From NCBI GenBank assembly GCA_965229785.1, contig CBDDJS010000001.1, positions 7,626,001-7,690,000 of the forward strand: DNA of 64,000 nt, written 5' to 3'. Position numbers and translations under genes: made by a program. Source of the DNA: JAWPMT01 sp965229785. Lineage in GTDB: Bacteria; Bacteroidota; Bacteroidia; Cytophagales; Cyclobacteriaceae. The notes under the pieces are model-generated. The model saw only the letters and a list, made by a program, of their open reading frames with translations. It searched no databases and was not told the origin of the DNA. Below are positions 8,490 through 17,607 of the stretch, piece after piece. How positions within the stretch are numbered: the first letter of the stretch is position 1; each line of letters starts with the position of its first letter.

Positions 8490-9413
8490 ATGAACATGTC
8501 AACTTCAGCACAAGTTGTGGACAGGACTACTATGTCCTTTTCACTTAAAGATCATCGTACACTAAGTTATTCCATATATGGACCCGAAGATGGAGTTCCT
8601 TTTGTGATGTTTCATGGCTCCCCAGGTTCCAGAATCTCAGCAGAGGATGATGTTTTGTACGATATTGGGGTTAAACTGATCTGCCCCGAACGCCCGGGAT
8701 ATGGCAACTCGTCTCCCAATCCTGAGGCCACACTTACGAGTTGGGTGGAGGATATCAGCGCATTTCTGGATCATTTGAAACTGGAAAAGGTAGCGATCGG
8801 CGGCGGATCGGGAGGAGGACCCTATGCCATGGCTTGCGCTGCTGCGTTTCAGGACCGCTTGTCATCATTGACCCTGATCAGTAGTGCGGCACCACTGGAC
8901 ATTCCTGGAGTACGAAAAAAGATGGCCTGGGGCAATGTACTTGGCTATTTTCTAAATAAATACGCTCCATTTTTGATGAGGTCCGCCAGTAGGAATTTTG
9001 CCAAAAAAATGCTAGCTGACCCTGAGAAAACTTTTGATCAGACGATTTTTAAGCAAGTTGGAGAGGCTGACCGCAACACCCTTCTTTCGATGAAGGAAAA
9101 TGGCACTTTTCATGTTATTCTTGACCACTGTCGCGAAGCTTTCGTAAATGGAGCTGAAGGCCACATGGCAGATATGCGAATCTTGTCACATGATTGGAAC
9201 ATCCCGTATGATGAGATCGGCAGTCCTGTTCATATATGGCATGGTGAAGAAGATAACTTGTCACCGATTCCGGGAGCCAGAGCAATGGCCACCCTTTTAC
9301 CCAATGCCATCACACATTACATTGCTGGCGCAGGCCATCTGTTGATGGAAATTGAAGCGGTGTTTCGAGATATCCTGAATACGATAAAGGACGACTTTAC
9401 CCGAGAAAGCTAA
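8490..9413 (+). CDS. Alpha/beta hydrolase
   Basis: 307 residues. An HGSPGSR oxyanion-loop motif near 42 is followed by the nucleophile elbow GGGSGGG (Ser107), Asp255 in HGEEDNLSP and His283 in AGHLLME, a complete catalytic triad. No signal peptide. ATGs at 8496 and 8532 are alternative starts. It resembles uncharacterised hydrolases related to proline iminopeptidase and haloperoxidase-type enzymes. The substrate cannot be inferred. It lies 12 bases behind an AraC regulator and probably shares its transcript. Confidence 0.85.
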   Translation: MNMSTSAQVVDRTTMSFSLKDHRTLSYSIYGPEDGVPFVMFHGSPGSRISAEDDVLYDIGVKLICPERPGYGNSSPNPEATLTSWVEDISAFLDHLKLEKVAIGGGSGGGPYAMACAAAFQDRLSSLTLISSAAPLDIPGVRKKMAWGNVLGYFLNKYAPFLMRSASRNFAKKMLADPEKTFDQTIFKQVGEADRNTLLSMKENGTFHVILDHCREAFVNGAEGHMADMRILSHDWNIPYDEIGSPVHIWHGEEDNLSPIPGARAMATLLPNAITHYIAGAGHLLMEIEAVFRDILNTIKDDFTRES

Positions 9414-9425
9414 TCAGGATAGGAA

Positions 9426-9453
9426 GAAAGCCCACCACTGCTGGCAGGCTTTC
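9426..9453. terminator. Hairpin between convergent genes
   Basis: GAAAGCC (9426-9432) pairs with GGCTTTC (9447-9453) between the stops of the hydrolase and the SDR at 9477. No long T-run follows, so it is a possible bidirectional terminator rather than a clear one. Confidence 0.45.
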
Positions 9454-9476
9454 GCTGATTCTTGATGAAGTCAGTT

Positions 9477-10454
9477 TTAAAACTCAAACATGCCAACGGC
9501 CTTTTCACAGCCGTCCCAATTGGTTTTGATGGTTTCCGCGGAATACAAATAATCTTCGGGAGTTAATTTATTCGGGAAGCCATTCCAACCGGCTGTCGGA
9601 CCGTAGAAGTCTCCGGATTTGGAAGCGGGATCCATGGATGCCCTAATGATTCCCGTTGCTCCATCTTCAGCAGATTGAGCTTGCTGCATGAAAGGGCTGT
9701 TGTTTTCCATGCCCCCGTCTGCGGCCGTCGTTACTTGAAGACTTGTGGCCGCTAATCCAGGATGTGCTAATAAGGCGATTACATTGTCAATTCCGTGAGC
9801 AGCCAGTTTTTCTTTCAATCCGTAGGTGAAAGCACAATTAGCCAATTTGGTTTGATGGTATCGTTCCCATCGAGGCCCCTGGAAACTATTGTTTTCCTCT
9901 TCAGTACCGTCTCCTCCCAGGTTGCCACCTTGTCGCTCAAAGTAATTCAAGTCCAATGGCCCGCCCAATCTTGCCATTGAAGAGTGATTAACAATTCTGC
10001 CTTGATTGCTCTTCCGGAGCAGTGAGAATAGCTCTTTGGTCAATAAGAAATGTGAGATCACATTGGTTTGCATTTGTACATCATAACCATCTCCGGTTGC
10101 CTGGTCCTTGAGTGCCATTACCCCGGCGTTGTTCACAAGGACATCTAATACCTGATGATGGGAACGAATCTTAGCCGCAGCTTCACGGACACTTGAAAAA
10201 TCCTGTAAATCACAATCGATTACTTCGAAAATAGCTGAGGGAACGGCTTCCTGTAATTGTTGCAATGCATTTGCTGAGCGCTCACTTTTGCGATTCAATA
10301 GGAGTACGGTGGCACCTCTTTTGGCGACCTCTCGGGCACATACAAAACCAGTTCCGCTGGTGGTTCCGGTGATGGCTACCACTTTTCCGGTCATGTCCTG
10401 AGAATGTTTGGCTATTACTTCCTCCAGATGGAGGGTTTTGATTACTTGACTCAT
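9477..10454 (-). CDS. SDR oxidoreductase, retinol/protochlorophyllide-reductase-like
   Basis: 325 residues. TGTTSGTG near 29-36 binds the dinucleotide, with NNAGVM near 108-113, NHSSM near 156-160 and YHQTK with Tyr199 and Lys203. The length, the LLLNRK stretch after the second strand and the inserted region between Ser and Tyr fit the extended RDH/WWOX-like SDR branch rather than the 250-residue classical type. Arg/Lys after that strand suggests NADP(H). The substrate is unknown. An AraC gene lies upstream on the same strand, and a 15-base motif found upstream of that regulator recurs 76 bases before this start, so it is a likely target. Confidence 0.85.
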   Translation of the reverse strand: MSQVIKTLHLEEVIAKHSQDMTGKVVAITGTTSGTGFVCAREVAKRGATVLLLNRKSERSANALQQLQEAVPSAIFEVIDCDLQDFSSVREAAAKIRSHHQVLDVLVNNAGVMALKDQATGDGYDVQMQTNVISHFLLTKELFSLLRKSNQGRIVNHSSMARLGGPLDLNYFERQGGNLGGDGTEEENNSFQGPRWERYHQTKLANCAFTYGLKEKLAAHGIDNVIALLAHPGLAATSLQVTTAADGGMENNSPFMQQAQSAEDGATGIIRASMDPASKSGDFYGPTAGWNGFPNKLTPEDYLYSAETIKTNWDGCEKAVGMFEF

Positions 10455-10529
10455 TTTTGTTGTGTTTTAATTGATGAGGTAAAGCTCGGTATCCTTTGTT
10501 GAGAGAAATTACACAGGTCGCAGAGGGAT

Positions 10530-10544
10530 TAACACAAAATGCAG
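10530..10544. promoter_or_regulatory. Candidate AraC-binding site upstream of the SDR gene
   Basis: TAACACAAAATGCAG is identical over 15 bases to 11526-11540 upstream of the AraC gene, in the same orientation relative to the downstream gene. Exact 15-mer sharing between the two promoter regions is unlikely by chance. Confidence 0.6.
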
Positions 10545-10568
10545 GGTTTCGAAAGATCAGCTTGACCT

Positions 10569-11477
10569 TCAATTTGTATTGCGGTATTCCACGGGTGTTT
10601 GCCCTGTTTTCGACTTGAAAAGTCTTGTGAAGTAATGCGGATAGTTGAACCCAAGGTCGTAAGCGATTTCACTGATCGAAAGCTCAGAACCGATCAATTT
10701 GTTTTTGGCTTGTTCCACGATGTATTCGTTGATGTGATCCTTAGGTGAACGTCCGGTTTCTTTCTTGATCAGATCGCTGAAATAGTGCTGCGATAAATGT
10801 ACTTCGTCGGCAAAAGCCTGAATGGAAGGTACACCAAGTTCCAGGGCCTTCCGTTCCTGGTAATATCTTTTGAGGGAACGCTCGAATTGCGCCACGACAT
10901 CTTTACTTTGATTGGTTCGGGTATTGAATTGGCGCTCATAGAATCTCAGGGCGTAGTTCAACAACAATTCCAGATTAGAGACAATCACCCGCTGACTATG
11001 ATTGTCAATGCGCTGCTCATACTCACTTTTGATGTTGTCCAGGCAGACATTGACGCGTTGCTCTTCCTCTTCCGAAAGATGCAAAGCTTCATAAACGTCA
11101 TAATTGAAGAAAGAATACTGATCGATCGTTGAGCCAAGGTGTGTATTTCGGATCAGGTCCGGATGAAAGTATAACATCCAGCCCTGGACATCACCGGGTT
11201 TTACTTCTCTACGATTGGTATAGACTTGCCCCGGTGCCGAAAACACCATAACGCCTTCGTTGAAATCAAAGCTATTTCTACCGTAATCTACGCCACAGTT
11301 TTTGTCTTTGATCGAAATCAGGTAAAGATCGGAAGCAGACTTTTTACCGACGGCCTCTGCAGGTATTTCAAGCTTAGACGTATCCAATAATGAAATCAAT
11401 GGATGTTTGGGCTTGGGATAACCCAGATGTTGATGCAAATCTGCCAGCGATTGGTTTCTGTGGATGTTCTCGGCCAT
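10569..11477 (-). CDS. AraC-family transcriptional regulator
   Basis: 302 residues. An N-terminal cupin-like sensing domain (about 1-190, with FNEGVMVFSAPGQVY) is followed by two helix-turn-helix motifs (IQAFADEVHLSQHYFSDLIKK near 220-240 and ISEIAYDLGFNYPHYFTRLFK near 270-290). This is the common Bacteroidota AraC architecture. It sits 114 bases upstream of the SDR at 9477-10454, with shared candidate operators in both promoter regions. The inducer is unknown. Confidence 0.9.
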   Translation of the reverse strand: MAENIHRNQSLADLHQHLGYPKPKHPLISLLDTSKLEIPAEAVGKKSASDLYLISIKDKNCGVDYGRNSFDFNEGVMVFSAPGQVYTNRREVKPGDVQGWMLYFHPDLIRNTHLGSTIDQYSFFNYDVYEALHLSEEEEQRVNVCLDNIKSEYEQRIDNHSQRVIVSNLELLLNYALRFYERQFNTRTNQSKDVVAQFERSLKRYYQERKALELGVPSIQAFADEVHLSQHYFSDLIKKETGRSPKDHINEYIVEQAKNKLIGSELSISEIAYDLGFNYPHYFTRLFKSKTGQTPVEYRNTN

Positions 11478-11510
11478 GATCGATGAAGTTGAAGAACAAA
11501 ATTGAAACTA

Positions 11511-11540
11511 CTGCATTTCATGGAGTAACACAAAATGCAG
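11511..11540. promoter_or_regulatory. Candidate AraC operator with inverted repeat
   Basis: CTGCATTT (11511-11518) and AAATGCAG (11533-11540) form an inverted repeat. The right half lies in the 15-mer TAACACAAAATGCAG (11526-11540) that recurs at 10530-10544. It starts 34 bases upstream of the regulator's start codon, a position suited to autoregulation. Confidence 0.55.
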
Positions 11541-11703
11541 ATAGGATAGCAAAGAATGCTTTAAAATATGATCGTTGGTCGGTGGTATTCCATTGAAAGC
11601 GACAAATGCCCCTTTCCATATGGAATTCTTAATGAATTAAGGGGTTTTAATTAGCTTTAACCGCTGGCAAGTCACTTATAATCAACTAGAAGTATTTCGA
11701 AGG

Positions 11704-12837
11704 ATGAAACTCGAACAGAATAAATGGTCTGAAAGCGCTTTATGGGAAAATGTTCCTGAAATGTCTTTCGCGGCCGATTTGGTCCTCGTTTTTGGTAAAA
11801 GGCAATTACTCGAAAATTCTGATCGGTATGATGAGATCAGGTCATTCTATCCCGCTGCTGATATTGTCATATGTTCCACCTCCGGAGAAATTCTGGATAT
11901 TGAGGTATTTGATGATACCATCGTAACAACGGCAATTCATTTCGAAAAAACGGTAATCAAAAGTCGGCAATTATCCATTAAGGACAATTGGACCTCTGAC
12001 AGTGATTTGGGAATGGAACTGGCAACGTTGTTTCCCCAGGAAAACCTGAAACATGTATTGCTATTATCTCATGGTCTGGACATCAATGGAACACGATTGA
12101 TAGAAGGAATGAAGTTGAAGCTTAATCAGGACGTGAGTATAAGTGGAGGACTAGCCGGAGACGGACCGGATTTTATTAAAACTGTTGTTGGCTTGAATGA
12201 TACGCCTTCAGAAAATAAGGTTGTTGCAGTTGGTTTTTACGGGGAGAGTATAAAAGTGGGTTATGGTTCTTTTGGTGGCTGGGACACCTTTGGGCACACC
12301 CGAAAGATCACGCGTTCGGAAGAAAATGTGCTCTTTGAATTGGATGGAAAACCTGCGCTGGATTTATACAAGGCCTATCTGGGTGATAAGGCCAAAGATC
12401 TACCGGCTAGCGGGCTTCTATTTCCCCTGAGTATCAAAACCGATGAAAATGCAAAAGATGAATTGGTCAGGACCATCCTTTCTGTGAATGAGGAGGATAA
12501 GAGTTTGACGTTTGCGGGGGATATTCCAGAAGGAGGAGAGGCCCGATTGATGAAAGCGAATTTTGAGAGCCTCTACGAAGGGGCCAGCAGAGCGGCGGAA
12601 AACAGCATATCGATTTTAAAAGACCAGGCACAACTGGCCTTGTTGATCAGCTGTGTAGGGCGTAAGCTCATCCTGAAACAACATACGGAAGATGAAGTAG
12701 AATCCGTTCGTGAGGTGATTGGAGATGAGGCGTTGATGACTGGTTTTTATTCCTATGGAGAACTGGGACCTGACCGACAGGGAAATTCATGTTACCTGCA
12801 TAACCAAACGATGACCATCACGCTTTTTGGTGAGTAG
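11704..12837 (+). CDS. FIST domain sensory protein (FIST_N + FIST_C)
   Basis: 377 residues. FIST_N occupies about residues 20-215 (WSESALWEN, ICSTSGEI, ISGGLAGDG, VVAVGFYGESIKVGYGSFGG) and FIST_C about 225-365 (ELDGKPALDLYKAYLG, LFPLSI, LLISCVGRK, GFYSYGELGP). FIST modules are thought to sense small ligands such as amino acids. No signal peptide or membrane segment, so it is cytoplasmic. The kinase gene overlaps its last codons and a receiver gene follows, so it is probably the input protein of a three-gene signalling operon. Confidence 0.88.
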   Translation: MKLEQNKWSESALWENVPEMSFAADLVLVFGKRQLLENSDRYDEIRSFYPAADIVICSTSGEILDIEVFDDTIVTTAIHFEKTVIKSRQLSIKDNWTSDSDLGMELATLFPQENLKHVLLLSHGLDINGTRLIEGMKLKLNQDVSISGGLAGDGPDFIKTVVGLNDTPSENKVVAVGFYGESIKVGYGSFGGWDTFGHTRKITRSEENVLFELDGKPALDLYKAYLGDKAKDLPASGLLFPLSIKTDENAKDELVRTILSVNEEDKSLTFAGDIPEGGEARLMKANFESLYEGASRAAENSISILKDQAQLALLISCVGRKLILKQHTEDEVESVREVIGDEALMTGFYSYGELGPDRQGNSCYLHNQTMTITLFGE

Positions 12838-14221
12838 GAGCGATTATCATAGGGTTCTGAGGCGTCAGATTCGTAAGACATTTGGCAATGAGGCAATTGA
12901 TGATCCCAGGGTCGCTAAGTTGCTGAATTTGATCAATCAGTCCTACCATGATAATGATGAGGATCGAAAGTTACTGGAACACACAATGGAGCTCAATTCC
13001 CAGGAACTTATCGCCTCCAATAATGATCTTCGCAAACAAGGAGAAGAACTCAAGAAGGCCTATGCCGTGTTAGATTCTGGCCAGGATAAGACACAAGGCT
13101 CGGAAACACTGGCCTCTTTAGCCATTGCTTTGAAATTCAAGAACAGAGAGCTAAACCGCCAGACGAATCAGCTAAAAAAGGCCAATAAAGAGATCAAAGA
13201 GACACAATCAAAACTCATACATACAGAGAAAATCGCCGTATTGGGACAGCTGATTGCAGGGGTGATGCATGAGGTGAATAATCCCATGGGTGTCATAAAA
13301 GGCGGGACCCAAAACCTGGAGCACGTGATTGGTGACGTCATTAATTCGATCAAAGGATTTAAAGAGACGTCCTTCACCAGTGCTCATCATGATTTGTTTA
13401 ACTCTCTGATCCAGGTTTTTCAGGCGAAGAAGTTCCGGTACATGACCAGTCGGGAAGAAAGGCAATACCGAAAGGAGATGGAAGCTTATCTTTTGGAGAT
13501 AGGTATGACCGATGTGCGTTTTCTTGCCAGAGAAATGATTTCGGTGGACCTCCTGAAAGAAGACATTGAGCCTATCGTAGACTCAAACTCCGAATTGTCG
13601 GTGGCTAAAGATATCATCGGATTTGCCGTGGGTTTCGGAAAACTGTTTGCCAATGTGAGTAACATGGGAATCGCTATCGGAAAGATGCAAAAGATCCTGT
13701 TTGCATTGAGGAATTATACCTATTCGAACGATTCAAAGCATCCTGTGCAATTCGACTTGATAGAAAACCTTGAGACGGTATTGACACTTTATCACAATAA
13801 ACTCAAGCGGGGAATCCACATTGAAAGGAAATATTGTACCAAAACAGTTGAAATTTTGGGATTTCCTGACGAAATTAATCAAGTCTGGACTAATCTTGTA
13901 CAGAATGCCATCCATGCTATGGAAGGAGAAGGCATTTTGAAATTAGAAGTCTGCGAAGAGGGAGAGGGGATGATCGTTCGTGTGACAGACAATGGTAGTG
14001 GTATCTCAGAGGAAGGATTAGAAAAAATCTTTGAACCTTTTTACACTACAAAGATTAAAGGAGAAGGAACCGGTCTTGGATTGAGTATCTGCAAAAAGAT
14101 TGTAGAGAAACACGGAGGGCTCATGGAGGTGAGTTCAAAACCGGGTGAAACGACTTTTTGCGTAACATTTCCTAAAAAAATCGCCGCCAGCGAAATTATT
14201 GAGGAAGCTGTATTAACCTAA
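12830..14221 (+). CDS. Cytoplasmic histidine kinase partnered with FIST protein
   Basis: About 463 residues from GTG 12830 (TTG 12827 is possible). The start overlaps the FIST stop by 8 bases, implying translational coupling. An N-terminal coiled coil (about 45-135) leads to the phospho-acceptor region VMHEVNNPMG with His near 147. A HATPase domain follows with an N-box (NLVQNAIHAM), G1 (DNGSGIS), an F-box (FEPFYTTK) and G2 (GEGTGLGLS). Unusually, about 130 residues separate the phospho-acceptor from the second dimerisation helix-like segment (GKMQKILFALRNYTYS), far more than in a standard HisKA. No membrane segment or PAS domain, so input presumably comes from the FIST protein. Confidence 0.87.
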   Translation: MSRSDYHRVLRRQIRKTFGNEAIDDPRVAKLLNLINQSYHDNDEDRKLLEHTMELNSQELIASNNDLRKQGEELKKAYAVLDSGQDKTQGSETLASLAIALKFKNRELNRQTNQLKKANKEIKETQSKLIHTEKIAVLGQLIAGVMHEVNNPMGVIKGGTQNLEHVIGDVINSIKGFKETSFTSAHHDLFNSLIQVFQAKKFRYMTSREERQYRKEMEAYLLEIGMTDVRFLAREMISVDLLKEDIEPIVDSNSELSVAKDIIGFAVGFGKLFANVSNMGIAIGKMQKILFALRNYTYSNDSKHPVQFDLIENLETVLTLYHNKLKRGIHIERKYCTKTVEILGFPDEINQVWTNLVQNAIHAMEGEGILKLEVCEEGEGMIVRVTDNGSGISEEGLEKIFEPFYTTKIKGEGTGLGLSICKKIVEKHGGLMEVSSKPGETTFCVTFPKKIAASEIIEEAVLT

Positions 14222-14228
14222 CCGAAGA

Positions 14229-14618
14229 GTGAACGACGTGATTATTTGTGTTGATGATGAAAAAGAAATTCTGGAGATCCTGCAACGCCAGTTGATGATC
14301 ATGTTTGGTCAGGATTTCGAGTACGAATTTGCCGAGAGCGGTGAAGAAGCACTGGAGCTGATTGAAGAAATTGAAACAACCAGTGATACTAAGGTAAAAC
14401 TGGTGATCTCAGACTGGTCCATGCCCGGACTCAAAGGAGACGAATTGATCATGAAATTGAGAGAGTTTCGTCCCGAAATCAAAACCTTATTACTCACTGG
14501 CCAGGCCCCGGAGGATGTGATGAAAAAAGTATGCGCCAAAGGCTCCGGCAACTGTATGCTCAAACCCTGGGATCAGGATTCCCTGAAAGGTCGCATAGAG
14601 TTGTTGATGGCTAGCTAG
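14229..14618 (+). CDS. Single-domain response regulator (receiver only)
   Basis: 129 residues from GTG 14229, 7 bases after the kinase stop. CheY-like receiver: acidic pair Asp9/Asp10, phospho-acceptor Asp62 in ISDWSMPG, Thr90 in LLLTG and Lys112 in LKPWD. No output domain, so it acts by protein contact or as a phosphorelay partner of the upstream kinase. The W and LKPW signatures resemble receivers of the RpfG/HD-GYP group. It ends in a hairpin. Confidence 0.9.
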   Translation: MNDVIICVDDEKEILEILQRQLMIMFGQDFEYEFAESGEEALELIEEIETTSDTKVKLVISDWSMPGLKGDELIMKLREFRPEIKTLLLTGQAPEDVMKKVCAKGSGNCMLKPWDQDSLKGRIELLMAS

Positions 14619-14644
14619 TCACATTTCGAGCGCCTCAATGTGAC
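14618..14644 (+). terminator. Hairpin at the end of the FIST operon
   Basis: GTCACATT (14618-14625) pairs perfectly with AATGTGAC (14637-14644), starting at the last base of the receiver stop codon. No T-run. The rest of the gap to 14827 holds nothing I recognise. Confidence 0.4.
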
Positions 14645-14827
14645 AAATTGGTCGGTATCTCCATTGACGATCTTAGTAATTATCGGAAATGCAGGGCTAG
14701 AAAACGAGGTAAACAAGATGTATTATTAGAGTTGCTTAGTACTCCTGTACAAACTGCTCATGCACCCACAAAATCTCACGTTTTCCTATTCTGTATCTGC
14801 ACTATACCACCTTAGCTACTGTTGAGA

Positions 14828-16261
14828 CTAATCTTCAGAAAATTTTCTGAGATAATAGGTTCTGTCGCTTGTATCGTAGTAGCCAAATACAAAAACTTTC
14901 CCTTTCCTGAAAAGTGTTTTATGTTTCAGTCGGCCTGCATTTTCTTCGAAAGCATAGATTTTTTCAAAAACATTTTCTGATATTTTTCCAGTTTGATATT
15001 GGTAGTTGGTGCCATCCAGGAGTGACTTAAATGATATGGTTCGTGACAGACCAAATTGAGTTAATGAATACATCAATGGATTATATCTGCTGACTCTTAA
15101 TGTAGAAACAGGCCCAAATAAGAAGAGGGAATTACTGGTCGCGAATCCACCTACAGTCAGAATCACCTGATCCTTTTGTGAATAGGCGGATATGCCTGCC
15201 TTTCCATCGGCTATCTTCTTCAGAATCTGCTTTGTTTTTACTAATTCTTTTTCCGTTCCGACGCCATAAAGTGATTTGCTTCCCTCTTGTCTTACAGGTG
15301 TATTCATGAAGGGAATTTGTTCGTTTTTGGAAACAGACAAACTGGTCAAAGCCTTCGCGGGAACAAGCGTCCTCGCCTGGATGGACATGGCCTGATCACA
15401 AACCTGAATTTGATAAAAGTCATTGTTTTTCAGGAATGAATTTGAAGTAATGCTGTTGACATTTGTACAACCCTGGATTTGGTGTCGAATGATCTTATGT
15501 GAACCTGTACCTTCGATCAAATCAATGGCTATCAATATGGTCTTGATCGGGTCGTGATCCAGAGTGAGGTACAGTTTGTTTTCAATGTGATACAATTTGG
15601 CAGGTCTTGCCGCCAATTCGATGGCTATGGGACTTTCAGAATCAACTTTGGGAATGCTGATAGCCCCATCTTCTGCAATCGCTGAATAGAGATCAGGGAA
15701 TTTTGGATCCTTGCCGAATTTGTGAGTTGAGAAATCAATGACACTTCGGGATAATAATTCTGTTCCCTGATAATCATATAAAATCAATTCTGAAGTTTGT
15801 CTTTTGATGGTCAGGAGATAAAAGTGACCTTGGTGACTGGTTGCATCCAATAATTTCTCTTTCTTTTCCAGTGGGATTTCTAATATTCCACCTTTGAGAC
15901 TAGAAGGTGCAGAATAGATCGTCCACACGTAAAACTGATCGATGCTGCTATTGGAGAAGTACAGGTGATAGGCCTGATCCGACAGACCATAGCCCAGTAG
16001 GTTTCGGTAAGGCAGATCTTTCTTTTTGAAAACTTTATCGTCGATTAGCTGAAACTGTGGATCAAAGTCAAATTGAGCAATTTCATAATCATTTAGCCAG
16101 AACAACGTCGTAGATTGATCGTCGTGAATGATAGGTAGAAATTTTTCACTTTGTGTAAGCTCCCGTTTGACGCTTGTTTTAAACAAAACATCTTGTGCAC
16201 TTATCGTGAACGAGATCACTATCAAATAGAAACTTAGTTGGTGCTTTAAAAAGGAAGTCAT
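14828..16261 (-). CDS. Secreted protein of unknown family, paralogue of 4642-6159
   Basis: 477 residues with an N-terminal signal peptide (hydrophobic residues 9-21, then SAQ). No known family recognised. It aligns by eye with the protein at 4642-6159 in the central LDHD block, the KDQVILTVG block and the C-terminal GYYDTSDRTYYLRKF block, but lacks that protein's Gly/Ser-rich insert. Likely a beta-rich periplasmic or surface protein. It stands alone between the FIST operon (convergent) and the RND operon (divergent). Confidence 0.83.
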   Translation of the reverse strand: MTSFLKHQLSFYLIVISFTISAQDVLFKTSVKRELTQSEKFLPIIHDDQSTTLFWLNDYEIAQFDFDPQFQLIDDKVFKKKDLPYRNLLGYGLSDQAYHLYFSNSSIDQFYVWTIYSAPSSLKGGILEIPLEKKEKLLDATSHQGHFYLLTIKRQTSELILYDYQGTELLSRSVIDFSTHKFGKDPKFPDLYSAIAEDGAISIPKVDSESPIAIELAARPAKLYHIENKLYLTLDHDPIKTILIAIDLIEGTGSHKIIRHQIQGCTNVNSITSNSFLKNNDFYQIQVCDQAMSIQARTLVPAKALTSLSVSKNEQIPFMNTPVRQEGSKSLYGVGTEKELVKTKQILKKIADGKAGISAYSQKDQVILTVGGFATSNSLFLFGPVSTLRVSRYNPLMYSLTQFGLSRTISFKSLLDGTNYQYQTGKISENVFEKIYAFEENAGRLKHKTLFRKGKVFVFGYYDTSDRTYYLRKFSED

Positions 16262-16447
16262 TTCGAATGGTTTGAGTCGACAAACATAATGAATACCCTT
16301 TTAGGAAAAAGATCCACTGTCAGGAAGCTGTGATTATTGAGGCATTAGATACATGTATCACGTTTAGTGAAGCCAATCAAACCACCACTCATAAAATTCC
16401 CGCCAATACTCCATCCTCGCCAGAACAAAATGACTCACACAATGATT

Positions 16448-16455
16448 TACCTTTG
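16448..16455 (+). promoter_or_regulatory. -7 promoter element of the RND efflux operon
   Basis: TACCTTTG matches TAnnTTTG, 21 bases upstream of ATG 16477. No clear -33 element. Confidence 0.45.
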
Positions 16456-16476
16456 TTGGTACCCTAATCTACTTTT

Positions 16477-17607
16477 ATGAGTCGAAAAGCCATTGCTTTC
16501 ATCGTAGTTCCCATCCTTCTCATCGGAGGAGTGCTTTTTAGTAATTTCCTGGCCAGTAAAAAAGAGCTACCACCACAGCGCCCTAAGCCGGTTGTTAAAA
16601 ATTATGTCAAAGTCCGTCCGGTTTCTTATAGTAAAATGCCAGTGGAGATTGAGGCCTTTGGCCGCCTGAACTCTCTTCAGCAAATTAATCTTATCCCAGA
16701 AGTAGGCGGTAAGCTACTACGCGGACAGGTGGCCTTGAAGGAAGGGGCGGTTTTCCGTAAAGGACAGGTCCTGATCAAAATCGACGATGCCGAAGAGACA
16801 CTGACGTTGCAGTCTCGCAAGAGTAATTTTTTGAGTCTATTGGCGTCCATATTACCGGATATTAAAATCGACTTTTCGGATTCATTTGATCAGTGGCAGA
16901 TGTATTTCGATGCGATTGATTTGAATAAACCTCTTCCGGAAATCCCAAAAGAACATGAGACCAAAATCAAAACTTATTTGGCATCAAAAGGTGTACTGAC
17001 CGATTACTATGCGGTGAAAAGCCTGGAAGAAACCCTGAAAAGACATACGATCTACGCGCCTTACACAGGAACGGTTCAATCTGTAAACCTGGAGGTAGGG
17101 TCTGTGGTGAGTCCTGGGGCAGTAATTGCAACCATCATTCGTACAGATCAATTGGAATTGAAAGTGCCAATCCAGAAGCAGGATGTCGAATACGTTTCAA
17201 TTGGCGAGACCGTAAAAGTGATTCAGGAGGAAACAGCCAAGTCCTGGTTAGGGAAAATCGTGAGAAGAGCACCTTTCATCGATCCCAATAACCAGTCTCT
17301 GAATGTGTACATTGCCGTTGATAACACCTATGGAGATTTATACGATGGGTTGTATTTGAAAGCAGCGATTTCCGGCAAATATGTAGAACAAGGCATGTTG
17401 ATCGAGCGCAATGTCATTCGCAATAAGAATGAAGTGTTTGTGATTGCGTCGGATAGCCTGTTGGAAACGAAAAAGATAAACATTGCAAAGATCACGGAGA
17501 ACGACGCCATCATTCATGGCCTTGATCCCGGAGATTTGTTGGTGGTGGACGCTCCCTCAAATGCGTCGAATAATATGGTGGTGGAAGTAGTGAATGAGAT
17601 AAGATGA
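16477..17607 (+). CDS. RND efflux periplasmic adaptor (membrane fusion protein)
   Basis: 376 residues. An N-terminal membrane anchor (residues 5-25) is followed by a lipoyl/beta-barrel HlyD-type core: PVEIEAFGRLNS near 55, the lipoyl half-motifs GGKLLRGQVALKEGAVFRKGQVLIKID and IYAPYTGTVQSVNLEVGSVVSPG, then a beta-barrel domain. The helical hairpin between the lipoyl halves is short, so it resembles small-hairpin adaptors. Its last 4 bases overlap the pump gene start, so the two are translationally coupled. It would link the inner-membrane pump to an outer-membrane channel, which is not encoded in the operon. Confidence 0.92.
   Translation: MSRKAIAFIVVPILLIGGVLFSNFLASKKELPPQRPKPVVKNYVKVRPVSYSKMPVEIEAFGRLNSLQQINLIPEVGGKLLRGQVALKEGAVFRKGQVLIKIDDAEETLTLQSRKSNFLSLLASILPDIKIDFSDSFDQWQMYFDAIDLNKPLPEIPKEHETKIKTYLASKGVLTDYYAVKSLEETLKRHTIYAPYTGTVQSVNLEVGSVVSPGAVIATIIRTDQLELKVPIQKQDVEYVSIGETVKVIQEETAKSWLGKIVRRAPFIDPNNQSLNVYIAVDNTYGDLYDGLYLKAAISGKYVEQGMLIERNVIRNKNEVFVIASDSLLETKKINIAKITENDAIIHGLDPGDLLVVDAPSNASNNMVVEVVNEIR

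Noticed and set aside
11609..11644. CCCCTT...AAGGGG hairpin followed by TTTTAATT between the AraC and FIST genes
   Set aside because: 24-base loop and only 6-bp stem, between divergent genes where no terminator is needed.
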